From positions 99,548,294-99,612,293 of the forward strand of contig NC_135712.1 of the NCBI RefSeq assembly GCF_964656455.1: DNA of 64,000 nt. Direction: 5' to 3'. The translations under genes and the position numbers were made by a program. Position 1 is the first letter of the stretch. The number at the start of each line of letters is the position of its first letter. Below, one piece after another: positions 1 through 11,639 of this stretch. The stretch comes from Halichoerus grypus. Taxonomy: Eukaryota; Chordata; Mammalia; Carnivora; Phocidae. The notes beneath the pieces are model-generated. The model saw only the letters and a list, made by a program, of their open reading frames with translations, made no database searches and was not told where the DNA came from.

Positions 1-599
1 TAAACATGTTATGACAATCAGTTGTGAACGTTAATGTAAAGCATTGAAAAGGAGCCACTCTGGCTCCCCTTATATTTTTTTTTTAGAGATAAATAAAAGA
101 ATTACCACACACTAGCTATTATACTGTTTTTCTCTGAAAAATAGTAAAAGTTATGCATATTAAATTTGCATCTGTTAAGATATTCATGGTCAATCTGCTA
201 TAATTTGAGATGAAAAACATGAAATACCCATGAAATATTCCATATACACCCTTTGGCTCTATCTCAGTGAAATCTCCATTAAAAAATAATTAAGTAAATA
301 ATAACTAAATAAAAATCATTTTGTTAGCACTTGATACCAGTCTTATATACATACATACACACCGAAACACATAGACACAAAAACTCACAATTAACATTTA
401 TTGTTGTGTTATTTGAAAGTCTCTAAACCTGGAACTGTAGAAAACACTAACTGGGTATGAATAAATTGCTCCATCTGGTCTTATTATAAAAAAAAGTTTC
501 TCCTTTTTTAGCTTATTTTCTCAATACCCTCCATCTCTTCTCCAGCCACGTTCAGTCCGACTAAGATGTTCATGGTCAATATAACCAGAACTGAGTCAG
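1..599. other. AT-rich sequence, nothing identified
   Basis: AT-rich, with short A/T runs and a few CA-rich bases near 350-380. I recognise no repeat family, gene or RNA here. Confidence 0.5.
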
Positions 600-832
600 A
601 TACTGAAATGATGTGTCCTCAAGCCCAAGAATGCCAGGGAAACCATCAAAAACTAGAAGAGGCAAGGAAAGGACTCTCCCCTGGAGTCCCTGGAGTGAGT
701 GTGACCCTGCCAACACCTTAATTTCAGACTTGCAGCCTCCAGAACTCAGAAAATACGTTTTTGTTGTTTTAAGCCACCAAGTTTGTGGTAATTTGTTAAG
801 ACAGCCTCAGAAAACAAATCCACACCTCCATT
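600..832 (+). repeat. MLT1-type (ERVL-MaLR) LTR, 3' part
   Basis: The text runs through 'aactagaagaggcaagga', 'ccctgccaacacctt', 'cagcctccagaactc' and 'ttaagccaccaagtttgtgg'. These are the successive blocks of the 3' half of MLT1 LTRs, an ancient ERVL-MaLR family. The 5' half is missing or too decayed to see. The 73-codon open frame at 613-834 lies entirely inside the LTR and is not a gene. Family from memory; subfamily not assigned. Confidence 0.65.
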
Positions 833-2339
833 AACACATTGGTTTCTGAAATGTAAGAGATACACCCTCTTTACCAGTTCATAAATCTAAGTATATAATA
901 TACTTTTATTAAAATGTATAGTTTCTTTGTTTAAAACATTGCTTTTCTATAGTGATAATATAGTTATTTGTAATTCATCTTATAACATATAGCATTTAAA
1001 ACAACTTCATTTCTGGTAAAACATACACTGCACATCACGACTGATAATATCTTCCCTGGACTGCTGCATTATTTATTACTCATTTTGAAATTGTATAAAT
1101 GCCAATGTAGCACCATTTGTATCATTTATACTATGTCATAGTGAGAAAAAGTTCTCAATATTGGTTTTTCTTTAATTTGTCATGATCTGCTGTGAGGATC
1201 AACCAGTTATTAATATAAATCTTTAACAGATAAGAAATGTTAATGCAATGGACTTTTCTTAAGAAATATTTAAATATTTTATGCAACCATTATTAGGCTT
1301 GAGAATTCCCTTTTCTGATTTCCAGGCTTCAAAAAAGGAAAGAACAAACTGAAATAATGTGTATTTATTCATTATTATTGAAAGCAGACTTAAGTTGCGG
1401 AATAATATTTTGCTGAACGTGGGTAGTTTTTTACCTGCCAGGTTTTTTATTTGTTTTTTAATCACCTTACCTTTACAGTGTTTTACACAATGTGACAACT
1501 CTTAAATTCCAAAATCTTTTCTAAACATACATCTTTTAACAACCTCTTGAATATCTTCCTAGCTATAATCTCACTTGATCCAAACATGGAATTATAAATG
1601 ATAGGTAAATCTGACTATATAGGGAGTTAGAGATTCCTGAATTTCAAACACTGATATATTCATTATATTTCTGAAGGGTGCACAATTTATAGTTTTTTCC
1701 AATCATTTAAACCACTATCACCTATCATATAATATAGAGTATTTTTAAAATTTATAGAAGTCAGAGTTTTTTAAATATAAATTACATTATTTTCCTGCTC
1801 AGAAAAATGTAAGAAATATTATATATCAAGTTACTAATTAATATCTATTTTAAGAATATTTATAGTAATAAGCTCATACATTATAAAAATGTGCTAGTCA
1901 GTTAAATTTAAGGGCAGTAGCTGAAATTCAACTAAGTCTCATGAGTTTGTTTCATAAGCAATGTGATAATTGTATCCTTATTGATTTATTTTTTTGTTAC
2001 CTTGCTAATTTTACATCAGATAATTCAAAAATGCTAACAGAATATTATAAAGTAATTGTGCTTTGTTGGAAAACTAGAATATTTAAATTTGTAATTTCTT
2101 ATACAAAATCAAAAAGTCTAAACTATAAACACTTCACAAAACAAATTTTTGCAGGTAATATATATTTTGTTTGTATCTGGAGGTGTTCTTCCTGAAGCAC
2201 TTGCCAAGATGGATTTTTAACTCATGTTAAAAATCTGCAGACCCTTAACTTCTTCCACTAGAGAATTTATCATTTTGTACTGATACATACGTATTAGTTC
2301 ACACTACACAACCTAACTAAATGCTATTTTGATACTTAA
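833..2339. other. AT-rich sequence, nothing identified
   Basis: About 1.5 kb of AT-rich sequence. The open frames (for example 1259-1498 minus and 1941-2195 plus) are short, with no recognisable domain or coding pattern. Confidence 0.5.
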
Positions 2340-2510
2340 ACACTTATATGAGATTTATAGTATGCAGGGTTGTGTTCTAAGGCCTTTTACTATTTCAATC
2401 CACTGAATCTCCCTCACAATTCTATCAGGCGGACACTTTATCATTCACAATTTTATACATAAGGCACAGAGTTTAAGAAATGCATCCAGATGTGGAATTA
2501 AAAACTCAGG
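2340..2510 (-). repeat. MIR SINE, degenerate
   Basis: The sequence follows the antisense MIR core in order: a 'tatgcagggttgtgttctaa' block (MIR 'gtgccaggcactgttctaag'), then 'ctcacaattctatcagg' and 'ttatacataaggcacag' (MIR 'ttttacagatgaggaaactgaggcacag'). It is strongly diverged, as expected for this mammal-wide tRNA-derived family. Confidence 0.6.
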
Positions 2511-3847
2511 AAATCTTGCTTCAGAAAATGTGCTAATCTTCTACCTTACTTCTCTACAAAAATAAAACCATTAACAAAAAACACCAAAGGAAAACATAAC
2601 AAATTGATTTAAAATAAAAAAAAAAACAAAAAAACATGTCAAAAATACTATCTTGAGAAGAATATAATGCAACAATTCTCGCTGACCTTCCTTATATATA
2701 AACATCATTACTTCTGAAAATGTCTTCTCCGGGGATGCTTTCCTGTTACTATGCTTTCCTTTGGACCATTCTTCTGACATTCCTCCACCACCAGTTTCTA
2801 TAAGTCTAAATCTTATCTTAGCCCATGACACTCTAATTTTGCTGGTAAGAAATCTGTTTCCTTTCAGATCTTTAGGAGAAGGGATTCTAATTCTACATAT
2901 TATATCACTATCATTTGGAATCGAAATTATATACCATGAACAATTTCCTGATTTCTTCACCAAAATGCTATCTGCCTCTCTTAAGACAGTACTGTATTTT
3001 TTGCATCTTCTCTTCTCCAACCCCTGCTTAGGTACAGTCATTTAGCTCCTGTGTCGGTTTATTCAGCCTTATCCCTCTAGCAGCCCAAACAACTAAAGCA
3101 CATTTAAGTGAATGTCTTTGAAATACAGTGTGTCAAACTCTCAGAGAATACACCTATAGTACTGAATCAGTTGGGCAGCATTTCAGTGCCAATTTGGAAG
3201 AAAGCCATTTATACAATTGGTCAAAATAATTAAAAAAATTAAGAACTGGTAAGATTGAGGAGTGCTACTCACTCCACTTACATAGCCTAACTATGAATAT
3301 GTCCTTTGTCTAAAACACGTCTGCTGAATTAGGATTCAAAATAAGATGCAACGCTACAGACGGTCTGGAATTCCATTTTCTAGGGGAAAGGGAAAAATCT
3401 TAGTAGCCAGTAAAATTACCAACATGTATGTATTATTGTTAATTTTTTGCATACTATGTAAAATCTATGACGTGGTTTTTCAGATTGCGTAAATATAAAC
3501 TATAGGAGATATTTTAAAAGGACATTTATCACCAGCTTAAAGTATTTTTCAGAGTACATTAATATAATTAATTTGGGATTATTTACTATTATTTCTTCAT
3601 GTAGTTCAGTAAAAACAACACATATTTTTAAAAATATTAATAAACAACAAAATCTTTTTAAAAAATGTGTTTTGAAAGTTGTGTGCACTTTGGAAATAAA
3701 CCTGGAGAGAATCTTGACAAATCATAGGGAGTCTATTAAAAAAGAAAAGTGGAACGATAATAGAGGGTTTAGCCAAACTGACAGGCTGACAATTTGACTT
3801 TTAAATTTTCTTACTCACAGAAAACCCAATTGAAAGTTTCCTGGGGT
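2511..3847. other. Unassigned sequence with overlapping open frames
   Basis: No recognised repeat. A 156-codon minus-strand frame (2571-3041) overlaps a 94-codon plus-strand frame (2761-3045). The minus frame ends in a hydrophobic Phe-rich tail that reads through an A/T-rich tract. I recognise no domain and think chance openness is more likely than a gene. Confidence 0.4.
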
Positions 3848-4765
3848 GATGTGGTCCAAAGTGATGGTGCAGGAAAATGCTGAACTCACCTCCTCCCACA
3901 GACACACCAAATATACAGTTACATATGGAATTACTCCCTCAGGAAAAGACCTGAAAACTAGCTGGGCATCTCCTCCACAACAAAGAATAAAAGGACCACA
4001 TCAAGATGGGGAGGGAAGGCAGAGATGCTCTCTGGCAATCTCCCAATCTCCAGAAAAATCCCACCCTTGTGTGGAAATCCACAGTGGGCCTGGATCTCAT
4101 AAAACAGAAGCTTCTCCCCAAGAAGTGAGGATTCATGCCCCGTATCAGGCACCTCAACCCTTGGTACCTGCAACAAAAAGACAAGCCCCCAAAATATCTA
4201 GTTTTGAAAAACAACAGGGCTTATATCCAGGGGATTCAGGGGTGTATAGGGAACTGAAATTGTATTCATATGCATACTCACTCAATCTGGGGCCTAGAGG
4301 GTATTGTGGTAAATGAGAAGTCAGACACAGAAAGACAAATACCATATGATTTCACTTGTATGTGGAATCTAAATTAAAAAAAAAAAAAACAAAGGAAGAA
4401 ACAAAACAAAACTCATAGAGGACAGAAAGGTGGTTGCTAGAAAGGAGTAGGGCTGTGGAATGGGTGAAACAGGTGAAGGGGAAAAGAAATACCAACTTCC
4501 AACTATAAAATTAATAAGCCATTAGGATGTAATGTACAACATGGTGACTGTAGTCATAATATTGTAGTGATACTTGAAAGTACCAGAGAGTGAATCCTAA
4601 TAGTTCTCATCACAAGAAAAAATTTTTGTAACTTTGTGTAGTAACAGATGTTAACTAGATTATTGTAGGTAATTATTTCAAAATGTATGCACATATTAAA
4701 TTATTATGTTGTACACATGAAACTAATATAATGTCAATTATACCACAATAAAAAATAAATCAATA
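3848..4765 (+). mobile_element. Old L1 (L1MA-like), 5' UTR fused to 3' end
   Basis: 3848-4303 matches the L1 5' UTR: a 'tggtccaaagtgatgg' start, 'gaactcacctcctcccacag', 'aaaagacctgaaaactagct', and 'agacaagcccccaaaatatc'. From about 4304 the text jumps to the end of ORF2 and the 3' UTR ('agtcagacacagaaagacaa', 'gatgtaatgtacaacatgg', 'gtacacatgaaactaatat') and ends in an A-rich tail near 4745-4765. ORF1 and nearly all of ORF2 are absent. The 156-codon frame at 3846-4316 is L1 5' UTR and not a gene. L1 identity is clear; the subfamily is a guess. Confidence 0.75.
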
Positions 4766-5708
4766 AAAGTGCAAGCCAAAGCAAACAACAAAATTCTCAC
4801 ACCTTTCACAAAAATGATTTTCGTTTACTTTAAATCAATGAAAACTACATGTAACCCCAGTTTAGTGTTGGTCTTCCAATGCAAAAACTTTCTCCCCCAG
4901 AGTATCACATTCATATATTCCTTTGCCTCCTAATTAAGTTGCACAGAGTAGCTGTTAGCTGTTGTGGCCCCCAGACTTTGTATCTGCCCATATTACAGAT
5001 CTGTAATAAAACTTTAAAACTATATAGATGGAAAAAATGCATAGGTGATGATCAGCAATCTCAAAATATTTAGTAAGTCATTTAAATTGCTTAAAATATG
5101 ATTCGCAGCTTTTTTTTTTTTTTTTTTTTTTGCCCTGAATTTGCAACTTAGCACTATGAGAATGTTTCCATTTGGTCATCCACTGGGCTAAAGCACAGAT
5201 AATTTGTACAAATTCCAAAGATGATAATTAAGGTTATTACAGTGATAACCCCCAGCATATTTGTAGACTTCCTAGACAGCACTAATAACCAGCTCATCAT
5301 CTCTTAATCAAAATGGTAGTCACTTTGTTTTCTAAAAATAAAATTGGATCCCATTTTATTGTCAGTGGAATGATATTTTTACTATAGTAAACATTTTATT
5401 TTAGTTTTCATTTGACATTAGAACATTTTTGTCTTATGCGATCCATATTATCAAACTAAATGTAAAATAATATCATAATGCTTATAGTAACCAGTAAAAT
5501 ATCATAATATATTTATAAGGAGGCAGCTGGCATTTTAAATATAATCATGACTTATAATTTTATGTGTTCTTCATAAACAGAAAAAGTACAAACATGACTC
5601 TCTTACAAATTTTAAATAAGTGAAAGGATCTATAAAACAATGTAATTGAATCCATGTAATATCCACAATTCCATTGTGCTTATACTTATAATTTTTCTTT
5701 CACAATAT
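4766..5708. other. AT-rich sequence with poly(T) run
   Basis: No recognised element. A poly(T) run of about 22 bases lies near 5110-5132. I see no SINE or L1 body beside it and no clear target-site duplication. Confidence 0.5.
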
Positions 5709-5718
5709 TATCATTTCT

Positions 5719-5879
5719 TTTTTTTTAAATTTTATTATGTTATGTTAGTCACCATACAACACATCATTAGTTTTTGATGTGGTGATCTACGATCCATTGT
5801 TTCCGTATAACACCCAGTGCTCCATGCAGTACGTGCCCTCCTTAATACCCATCACCAGGCTAACCAATCCCTCCTCCCC
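5719..5879 (-). mobile_element. Carnivore L1 3' UTR fragment, 5'-truncated
   Basis: Antisense carnivore L1 3' end: 'ttatgttatgttagtcacca', 'catcattagtttttgatgt', 'aacacccagtgctccatgca', 'cccatcaccaggctaac'. The 10-bp duplication TATCATTTCT flanks it (5709-5718 and 5880-5889). A T-run (poly(A) on the minus strand) sits just inside the left copy. This is an ordinary 160-bp 5'-truncated insertion. Confidence 0.85.
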
Positions 5880-5889
5880 TATCATTTCT

Positions 5890-7313
5890 AAGTTGACAAA
5901 TTAGATTTCTAAAACTTTAAGAGCTACCTGAAGACCAGTAGATGCTTAAGCACATTCACAGGTGAGGGAGAGACTGCTGGACCAAGATTCCTAAGGCTAA
6001 GGCTTTCTGAGGGTGTATAAGATAGAACAGATTAGGGGTATTCTCTGAACTACAAAGTAGAGTTTGATTTTTAAAAAATAGAGGATTTTACAAATGATAA
6101 ATGTTTTGCTTGCTTGACAAAATTTCTTGAAGATTGGAGCAGTTTCATATTGTGCTTCATCAAATCCTCTCATTCCCATTCAAACCAAATGTGCAATTGC
6201 AATCATTCCTCATTTTCTCTTTGACAATTGAAAGGGTAAAAGTTTGAAATACTCTATTTCAGAAACTAACCATCATTAGAATTACTCTTATTAGCATTTT
6301 CATTTTAAGCCCACACTATTATTTTTTGTTTCATTTTTATATTCAAAATATTTGAATAGAAAATATTGAAACAGTAAGGAAAGTGGCAATTTAGGGCAAG
6401 TAATAATATTCTTTCAATTTAATATCCTATAGTTCTCAGAATTATTTGAAATGGGGTTAGTGCAGCTCAGCTTTCTTCCACTATATGACTTCAATTGTTA
6501 CATTAATTTTCTGCTTGTTTCTTTAACTACAAAATAAAGGAGTTGAGTTAAATGTTGTTATAATGCAATAGTTTATATTTGCAATTTGGTATATAATATG
6601 TTTTTGATACTTTATATTATAACTAATCATTAATATAAACAAGAAGTATCAGGCCGCATGGTCCATACCAAGAATCTGAACAAAAGAGATGTATTGGTTT
6701 CTCTCTCTCTCTTTTCTCCTATATGGGCAGAAGTAATAGACTGAGGTGGCAGAGCTGCAGGATAGAAGGAGCCCCAATGTGTGTGTGGGGGGGGCATACA
6801 CATGTGTATACAGGTATACACACACATAAACACATACATACAACATACAGTACATACATGGTAACAGGTACTGACGTATGAACCCCGTTACAGTGGTTCA
6901 CATATGCTAAAATGAGATGAATTTAGCCATGTGAATATTTGGGGGACTAGAGCTTCAGGACAAGACTCTGAGTGAGGAATTATCTTGGCTTTTATATGAA
7001 ACAAAAAGAAGTCAGAGTAACTGGAACAGAGTGATTAAGTTTGGGGATGGGGGGGAGAAGGTAGAGATGTTGGGAAAGGCTAGATGAGACAGGAGTAAAT
7101 AAACCATGTAGTAAGGGAGATCTGTTTGCTCCCACTGAAACAAGCAAACATATGTATATATATAAAAAAATACCTTTTTTGGAAAACTTTAAGAAGGGAA
7201 GTGGTGAAATAAAAATTGTCTTACTAAGATTCACTATGGCTCCTGGGGATCAGGAGAGGCAAGAGCAAAAGCAGATTGATAATCACAAAGCTATTGTAAA
7301 AGTCCAGGGTGAG
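5890..7313. other. AT-rich sequence with CA-rich tract
   Basis: No gene or recognised transposon. A CT run (6699-6716), a G8 run near 6788 and an imperfect CA/TA tract (about 6794-6860) form a degenerate microsatellite. The minus-strand open frames across it, rich in Cys, Val and Thr, are artefacts of that tract. Confidence 0.5.
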
Positions 7314-7457
7314 ACCATGGCTTCCTTTTCTTTTTTTTTTTTTAAAGGGTTGCTGGAGTGGTGGCGGGTGGGAGGGATGGGGTGGCTGGGTGATAGACAT
7401 TGGGCAGGGTATGTGCTATGGTGAGCGCTGTGAATTGTGTAAGACCATGGCTTCTTT
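7314..7457. mobile_element. Small L1-derived insertion: T-run plus L1 3' UTR piece
   Basis: A T-run (7331-7342) is followed by about 100 bp of carnivore L1 3' UTR in plus orientation ('gggttgctggagtggtgg', 'ctgggtgatagacattggg', 'gtgctatggtgagcgctgtg'). The direct repeat 'agaccatggcttc' brackets it (about 7313-7325 and 7443-7455). The T-run marks a minus-strand insertion, yet the L1 piece reads plus, so it is inverted relative to its own tail. Confidence 0.7.
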
Positions 7458-7806
7458 TGAAGATGGTGACACTTGAATTTGAGAAATGTAGGCAGTGATT
7501 AATGTGCACTGAATAAAGAGGAAGGAAATCTCTATAACATTGAAACACCGGTAATTATATTTCTGATAGCAAAATGTTGTACTTCTAGCTAGGTTTCTTA
7601 TAATTTTTTTTCCTGAATCAGATTATCCTCACAGTCAGAGATGGAACTGAAAGATCATTATCCTACTATGTTAAAATTTTGTTCCATGAATGAACTCCAC
7701 AACAGTGTATCAAATACATTAACACTATCATTGTATATCCTGTAATTTTGTTTTGATAGACAGAAGTGCTCAAACTTTTAGTTCTTAGGATCTTTCTTAT
7801 ATTATT

Positions 7807-7970
7807 TTTTTTTAAGATTTTATTTATTTATTCATGAGAGACAGAGAGAGAGAGAGAGAGAAGCAGGCTCCCAAGGAGCAGGGAGCCCGATGTGGGACTC
7901 GATCCCAGGACTCTGGGATCATGACCTGAGCCAAAGGCAGATGCTTAACCATCTGAGCCACCCAGGCTCC
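7807..7970 (-). mobile_element. CAN-SINE (tRNA-derived), full length
   Basis: Antisense CAN-SINE: T-run, 'aagattttatttatttatt', GA-rich tract, 'gggactcgatcccaggact', 'gatcatgacctgagccaaag', 'ctgagccacccaggc'. It is flanked by a 15-bp duplication CTTTCTTATATTATT (7792-7806 and 7971-7985), which proves L1-type insertion into the older hAT element. Confidence 0.95.
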
Positions 7971-8370
7971 CTTTCTTATATTATTAAAAAATACTGACAA
8001 CCCCAGAAAGATTTTTCTTTTTTATGTGTACTATATCTGTGTTTAACATGTTAGAAATTAAAATGGGGAATTTAAAAATATTTATTAATTTATTTCAAAA
8101 TAAAAACAAACTCATTATATGTTATTCCCAAACCAAAATAATTAGAGAAGAGCCACACTGCTTTACATTTTTGCAAATCTCTTAAAGAGTAGACTACTAT
8201 AAGATAACTGAATTCTTATATTTATTTTGTACTCAGGCAGTTGTGATATGTGGTTTTGGTTGAAGTACATGAAGAAAATCCAGCCTCAGAAGAAACATGG
8301 GGATGTACATATTTGATACCACACCAAATTTTGATGGAGAGTAGTTTCTTTAAGATTACTTGTATATGGA

Positions 8371-8466
8371 TGAGCACTGGGTCTTATACGCAACCGATAA
8401 ATTATTGAACTCTACATCTAAAACTAATGATGTATTATATGTTGGCTAATTGAATTTAAATAAAAA
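8371..8466 (+). mobile_element. Very short L1 3' end insertion
   Basis: About 96 bp of carnivore L1 3' terminus ('tgagcactgggtcttatacg', 'ctacatctaaaactaatgat') with an A-rich tail. A 19-bp duplication with one mismatch flanks it: 'aagattacttgtatatgga' at 8352-8370 and 'aagattacttgcatatgga' at 8467-8485. Inserted into the hAT element. Confidence 0.9.
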
Positions 8467-8762
8467 AAGATTACTTGCATATGGAATCTGAAACAATATC
8501 AATTAACTTTTGTACTTTCTTATATTATAATACATCGATCTATCTTCCCCTTTGTATGTCTATCCATTTGTGATGTTACAACATTAAAGTCATTAGGGAA
8601 ATATTGGTTCATTGAGGTATGAAGAAATACCAAATACTGATATGTGTTTTTATGTAATACCAAATAATACATTTGTTAATATTACCACCAGTTTTATCAA
8701 CAAAGACTTCATTGGCAAGCTTCATTGGTAAAGTTTTCAGTGATATTTTTTTTCAAAATTCT

Positions 8763-9664
8763 TTTTTTTAAATTTAAATTAAAGTTAGTTAATATATAGT
8801 GTAGTATTGGTTTCAGGAATAGAATTTAGTGATTCATCACTTACATATAACACCCAGTGCTCATCACAACAAGTGCCCTCCTTGATGCCATTCACTCATT
8901 TAGCCCATGCTCCCACTCACCTCTCCTCCAGCAACCCTCAGTTTGTTCTCTATATTTAAGAGTCTCTTATAGTTTACCTCCCTCCCTGTTTTTATCTTAT
9001 TGCATTTTTCCTTTCCTTTCCCGTTGTTCATCTGTTTTCTTAAATTCCACATAAGAGTGAAATCATATGGTATTTGTCTTTCTCTGACTTTCACTTAGCA
9101 TTATACCCTCTAGTTCCATCCACGTCATTGCAAATGGCAAGATTTCATTATTTTTGATGGCTGCATAATATTCCATTGTGTATGTGTGTGGGCATATATA
9201 TACATGTATAGGATATATATATATATATATACACACACACACCACTTCTTCTTTATCCATCCATCAGTCGATGGACATTTAGGCTCTTTCCATAATTTGG
9301 ATATTCTTGATAGTGCTGCTCTAAACATTGGGGTGCATGTGCCCTTTCAAATGAGCATTTTTGTATCCTTTAGGTAAATACTTAGCAGTGCAATTGTGGG
9401 GTTGTAGGTAGTTCTATTTTTAACTTTTTTGAGGAACCTCCATACTGTTTTCCAGCATGGCTGTACCAGTGTGCATTTCCACCAACAGTGCAAGAGAGTT
9501 CCCCTTTGTCCACATTGTCGCCAACAACTGTTGTTCCCTGAGTTGTTAATTTTAGCCCTTCTGACAAGGGTGAGGTGGTGTCTAATCGTGGTTTTGATTT
9601 ATATTTCCCTAATGATGAGTGATGTTGGGCATTTTTTCATGTATCCGTTAGCCGTTTGTATGTC
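8763..9664 (-). mobile_element. Carnivore-type L1, 5'-truncated
   Basis: Minus-strand L1 3' end through the ORF2 C-terminal coding part. Landmarks: 'aacacccagtgctcatcaca', 'agcaaccctcagtttgttc', 'ttgatggctgcataatattc'. Minus frames give ORF2 C-terminal motifs ([19 protein letters not shown] near 9130-9190; CTVGGNAHW near 9490-9515). A TA/CA microsatellite at 9195-9243 interrupts coding. Probable duplication 'ttcaaaattct'/'ttcaacattct' (8752-8762, 9665-9675). Confidence 0.9.
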
Positions 9665-9912
9665 TTCAACATTCTAATATTTGGTGAAAAGAAAATTTTG
9701 TCATTCACAACAAATATTATCATTTGTTTTTCTGGAAGAGACAATTCCATTTCTTTACTTTTTAAGACAATGTCTATAAAATAGGCAAGCCTGAATAACT
9801 ATAGTTTATCTGGCAGAAGTTCTTTCTAATGAAATTATTTCCATAAAAGAAAAAAACCAAAAACTTAATTCAGCTTGCAACTGAAACAATAGCCCCCACC
9901 ATCACACAGTGG

Positions 9913-10114
9913 TTTTTTTTTTAAAAAATTTTATTTATTTATTTGACACAGAGAGAGACTGTGAGAGAGGGAGCACAAGCAGGGGGAGTGGGAGAGGGAG
10001 AGGGAGAAGCAGACCTCCCGCCGAGCAAGGAGCCCAATGCGGGGCTCGATCCCAGGACCCTGGGATCATGACCTGAGCCAAAGGCAGCCGCTTAACAACT
10101 GAGCCACCCAGGCA
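9913..10114 (-). mobile_element. CAN-SINE, tRNA end slightly truncated
   Basis: Antisense CAN-SINE with a T-run, 'tttatttatttatttgacac', GA-rich tract, 'ggggctcgatcccaggaccc', 'gatcatgacctgagccaaag' and 'gagccacccaggca'. The last bases of the tRNA-like head are missing and I see no target duplication. Inserted in the hAT element. Confidence 0.9.
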
Positions 10115-10325
10115 TTTTTCTAAGCAACAACCATTATACCTAGATAGGCAGCAGAAGTATTTTACAAATAATTTTCATTTGCTTGCATAGAAAATTGAAA
10201 AACATGTACCCTAAGATCAAAATTCAATCAAATCAATAATTTGTACTGCATCATCAAGGACATTGTTAAGTGAAGCCTTTATTCTTTTACCATAAATTCG
10301 TGGTGGTAAAAATATAATGAATACT

Positions 10326-10529
10326 GGGACGCCTGGATGGCTCAGTTGGTTAAGTGTCCGCCTTTGGCTCAGGTCATGATCCCAAGGTCCTGGGATCGAG
10401 TCGCACATCAAGCTCCTTGCTCAGCGGAGAGCCTGCTTCTACCTCTGCCTGCTGTTCCCCCTGCCTGCTGCTCCCCCTGCTTGTGCTCTCTCTGACAAAT
10501 AAATAAAATCTTAAAAAAAAAAAAAAATG
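10326..10529 (+). mobile_element. CAN-SINE, full length
   Basis: Head 'gggacgcctggatggctcag' (A-box region), 'ctcaggtcatgatcccaagg', CT-rich middle, and tail 'aaataaataaaatctt' plus A-run. The CTGCCTGCTG block is duplicated inside the CT-rich part. The duplication TAATGAATACT flanks it (10315-10325 and 10530-10540). Fifth insertion in the hAT element. Confidence 0.95.
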
Positions 10530-10738
10530 TAATGAATACTAGGGCAGTTTAGCACCACTACTTCAATTCATGCCAAGGTGCCATGATTTTTATTCAAAAT
10601 TGCATTTGCAACATCAGTGCAGATTTCACTCCAGAAAAATGTTTTGGTGCTTTTACAAAAAATATTTTCTATTTTGTTGACCTCCTAAAGGGTCTTAGGG
10701 ACACCAGAAGTCCATTGAAGGCACTTTGAAGACCACTG

Positions 10739-11187
10739 TAATAACATAATTAAATTATGTTATGCATTTAAATGTAAATAATTTTGTGCCTCTGTTTGGA
10801 ATTTATTAAGTTTTCCTTATTATATTTAAGAATCAAAGAGTTCCAGATTACTTTCAACTTCTGAGAAGCTTTCATCAGATGGATGAGAATAAAGTACATC
10901 CAGGTACAAACTACTAGGGCTGACTGAAATGAGTGCATAAATATTTACATTTAGTCAACTTTTCAATCTTTAGGTATTTCTTTAAGACCACAAACTACTC
11001 AGCCAGCCATCCTTTACTTTATGCCTTTACTTTAACACCTTAATAGGAGGAGAAATATGAAAAGACATAGTTAACTAATAAAATCTTTTTCTCAAGCTGT
11101 GGAAGTAATTTCTTACCTCCCTTGTCATTTTCTGATTCCAAAATCACAATCTATTATACATTTCCATGACTGAGATGACAAATTTAA
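10739..11187. other. AT-rich sequence, nothing identified
   Basis: No recognised repeat or coding signal between the hAT right end and the MLT1 LTR. Confidence 0.5.
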
Positions 11188-11520
11188 GAATGTTATGGAC
11201 TGAATTGTGTCCCCCCTTCCAAATTCATATGCTGATGCCCTAGCCTTTAGTACCTCAGAATGTGACTAGGGTCTTTAAAAAGGGAAATTAAGTTAAAATG
11301 AGGTCTTTAGGATTGGTCCCTAATTCAGTATAGCTGGTGTGCTTCTAAGAGGAAGAGATTAGAATACAGACACTCACAGAAGGAAGGACCACATGAGAAC
11401 ATTGGAAGATGGACATCTACAAACCAAAAAGGGAGGCCTGATAAGAAACCAACTTTATAACCCCTCAATCCCAGATTTCTAGCCTCCAGAACTGTGAAAA
11501 AAACAAATCTGTTAAACTCA
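11188..11520 (+). repeat. MLT1-type (ERVL-MaLR) solo LTR
   Basis: Nearly complete MLT1 order: 'tgttatggactgaattgtgt', 'agtacctcagaatgtgac', 'ttaagttaaaatgaggtc', 'tctagcctccagaactgtga'. The left end TGTTATGG fits an LTR start. The 3' end decays near 11520. No internal retroviral region is present. Confidence 0.75.
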
Positions 11521-11639
11521 AATTTTAAGTAATTACAAGGGCAAAGAAATATAGTCTAGTTCTTTGCCCAGAAAGGAGAAAACTGAATATGGAGAATCTA
11601 CTCATTCTCTGTTCCAGTTCTTGATAGCTGTTAATGGGC

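Larger units (their letters stand above)
7761..10738. mobile_element. hAT-Charlie-like DNA transposon, split by five insertions
   Basis: The left end 'cagaagtgctcaaactttta' and right end 'cactttgaagaccactg' form hAT-Charlie-type inverted ends. Own segments: about 7761-7806, 7986-8370, 8486-8762, 9676-9912, 10115-10325 and 10541-10738. Internal blocks such as 'tacatttttgcaaatctctt' and 'ggttttggttgaagtacatg' match Charlie-class sequence as I remember it. Own length is about 1.3-1.4 kb, so this is a non-autonomous or internally deleted copy. No transposase frame survives. The flanking octamers no longer match. Confidence 0.65.

Noticed and set aside
2571..3041. 156-codon minus-strand open frame
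   Set aside because: No recognisable domain. A plus-strand frame is open over the same region, and the C-terminal part reads through an A/T-rich tract into a Phe-rich tail. There is no splice or promoter context. Chance is likelier than a gene.
3846..4316. 156-codon plus-strand open frame as a gene
   Set aside because: The nucleotide sequence is L1 5' UTR, and frames on the other strand are also open.
5110..5132. Poly(T) run as a retroposon end
   Set aside because: No element body and no flanking duplication were found.
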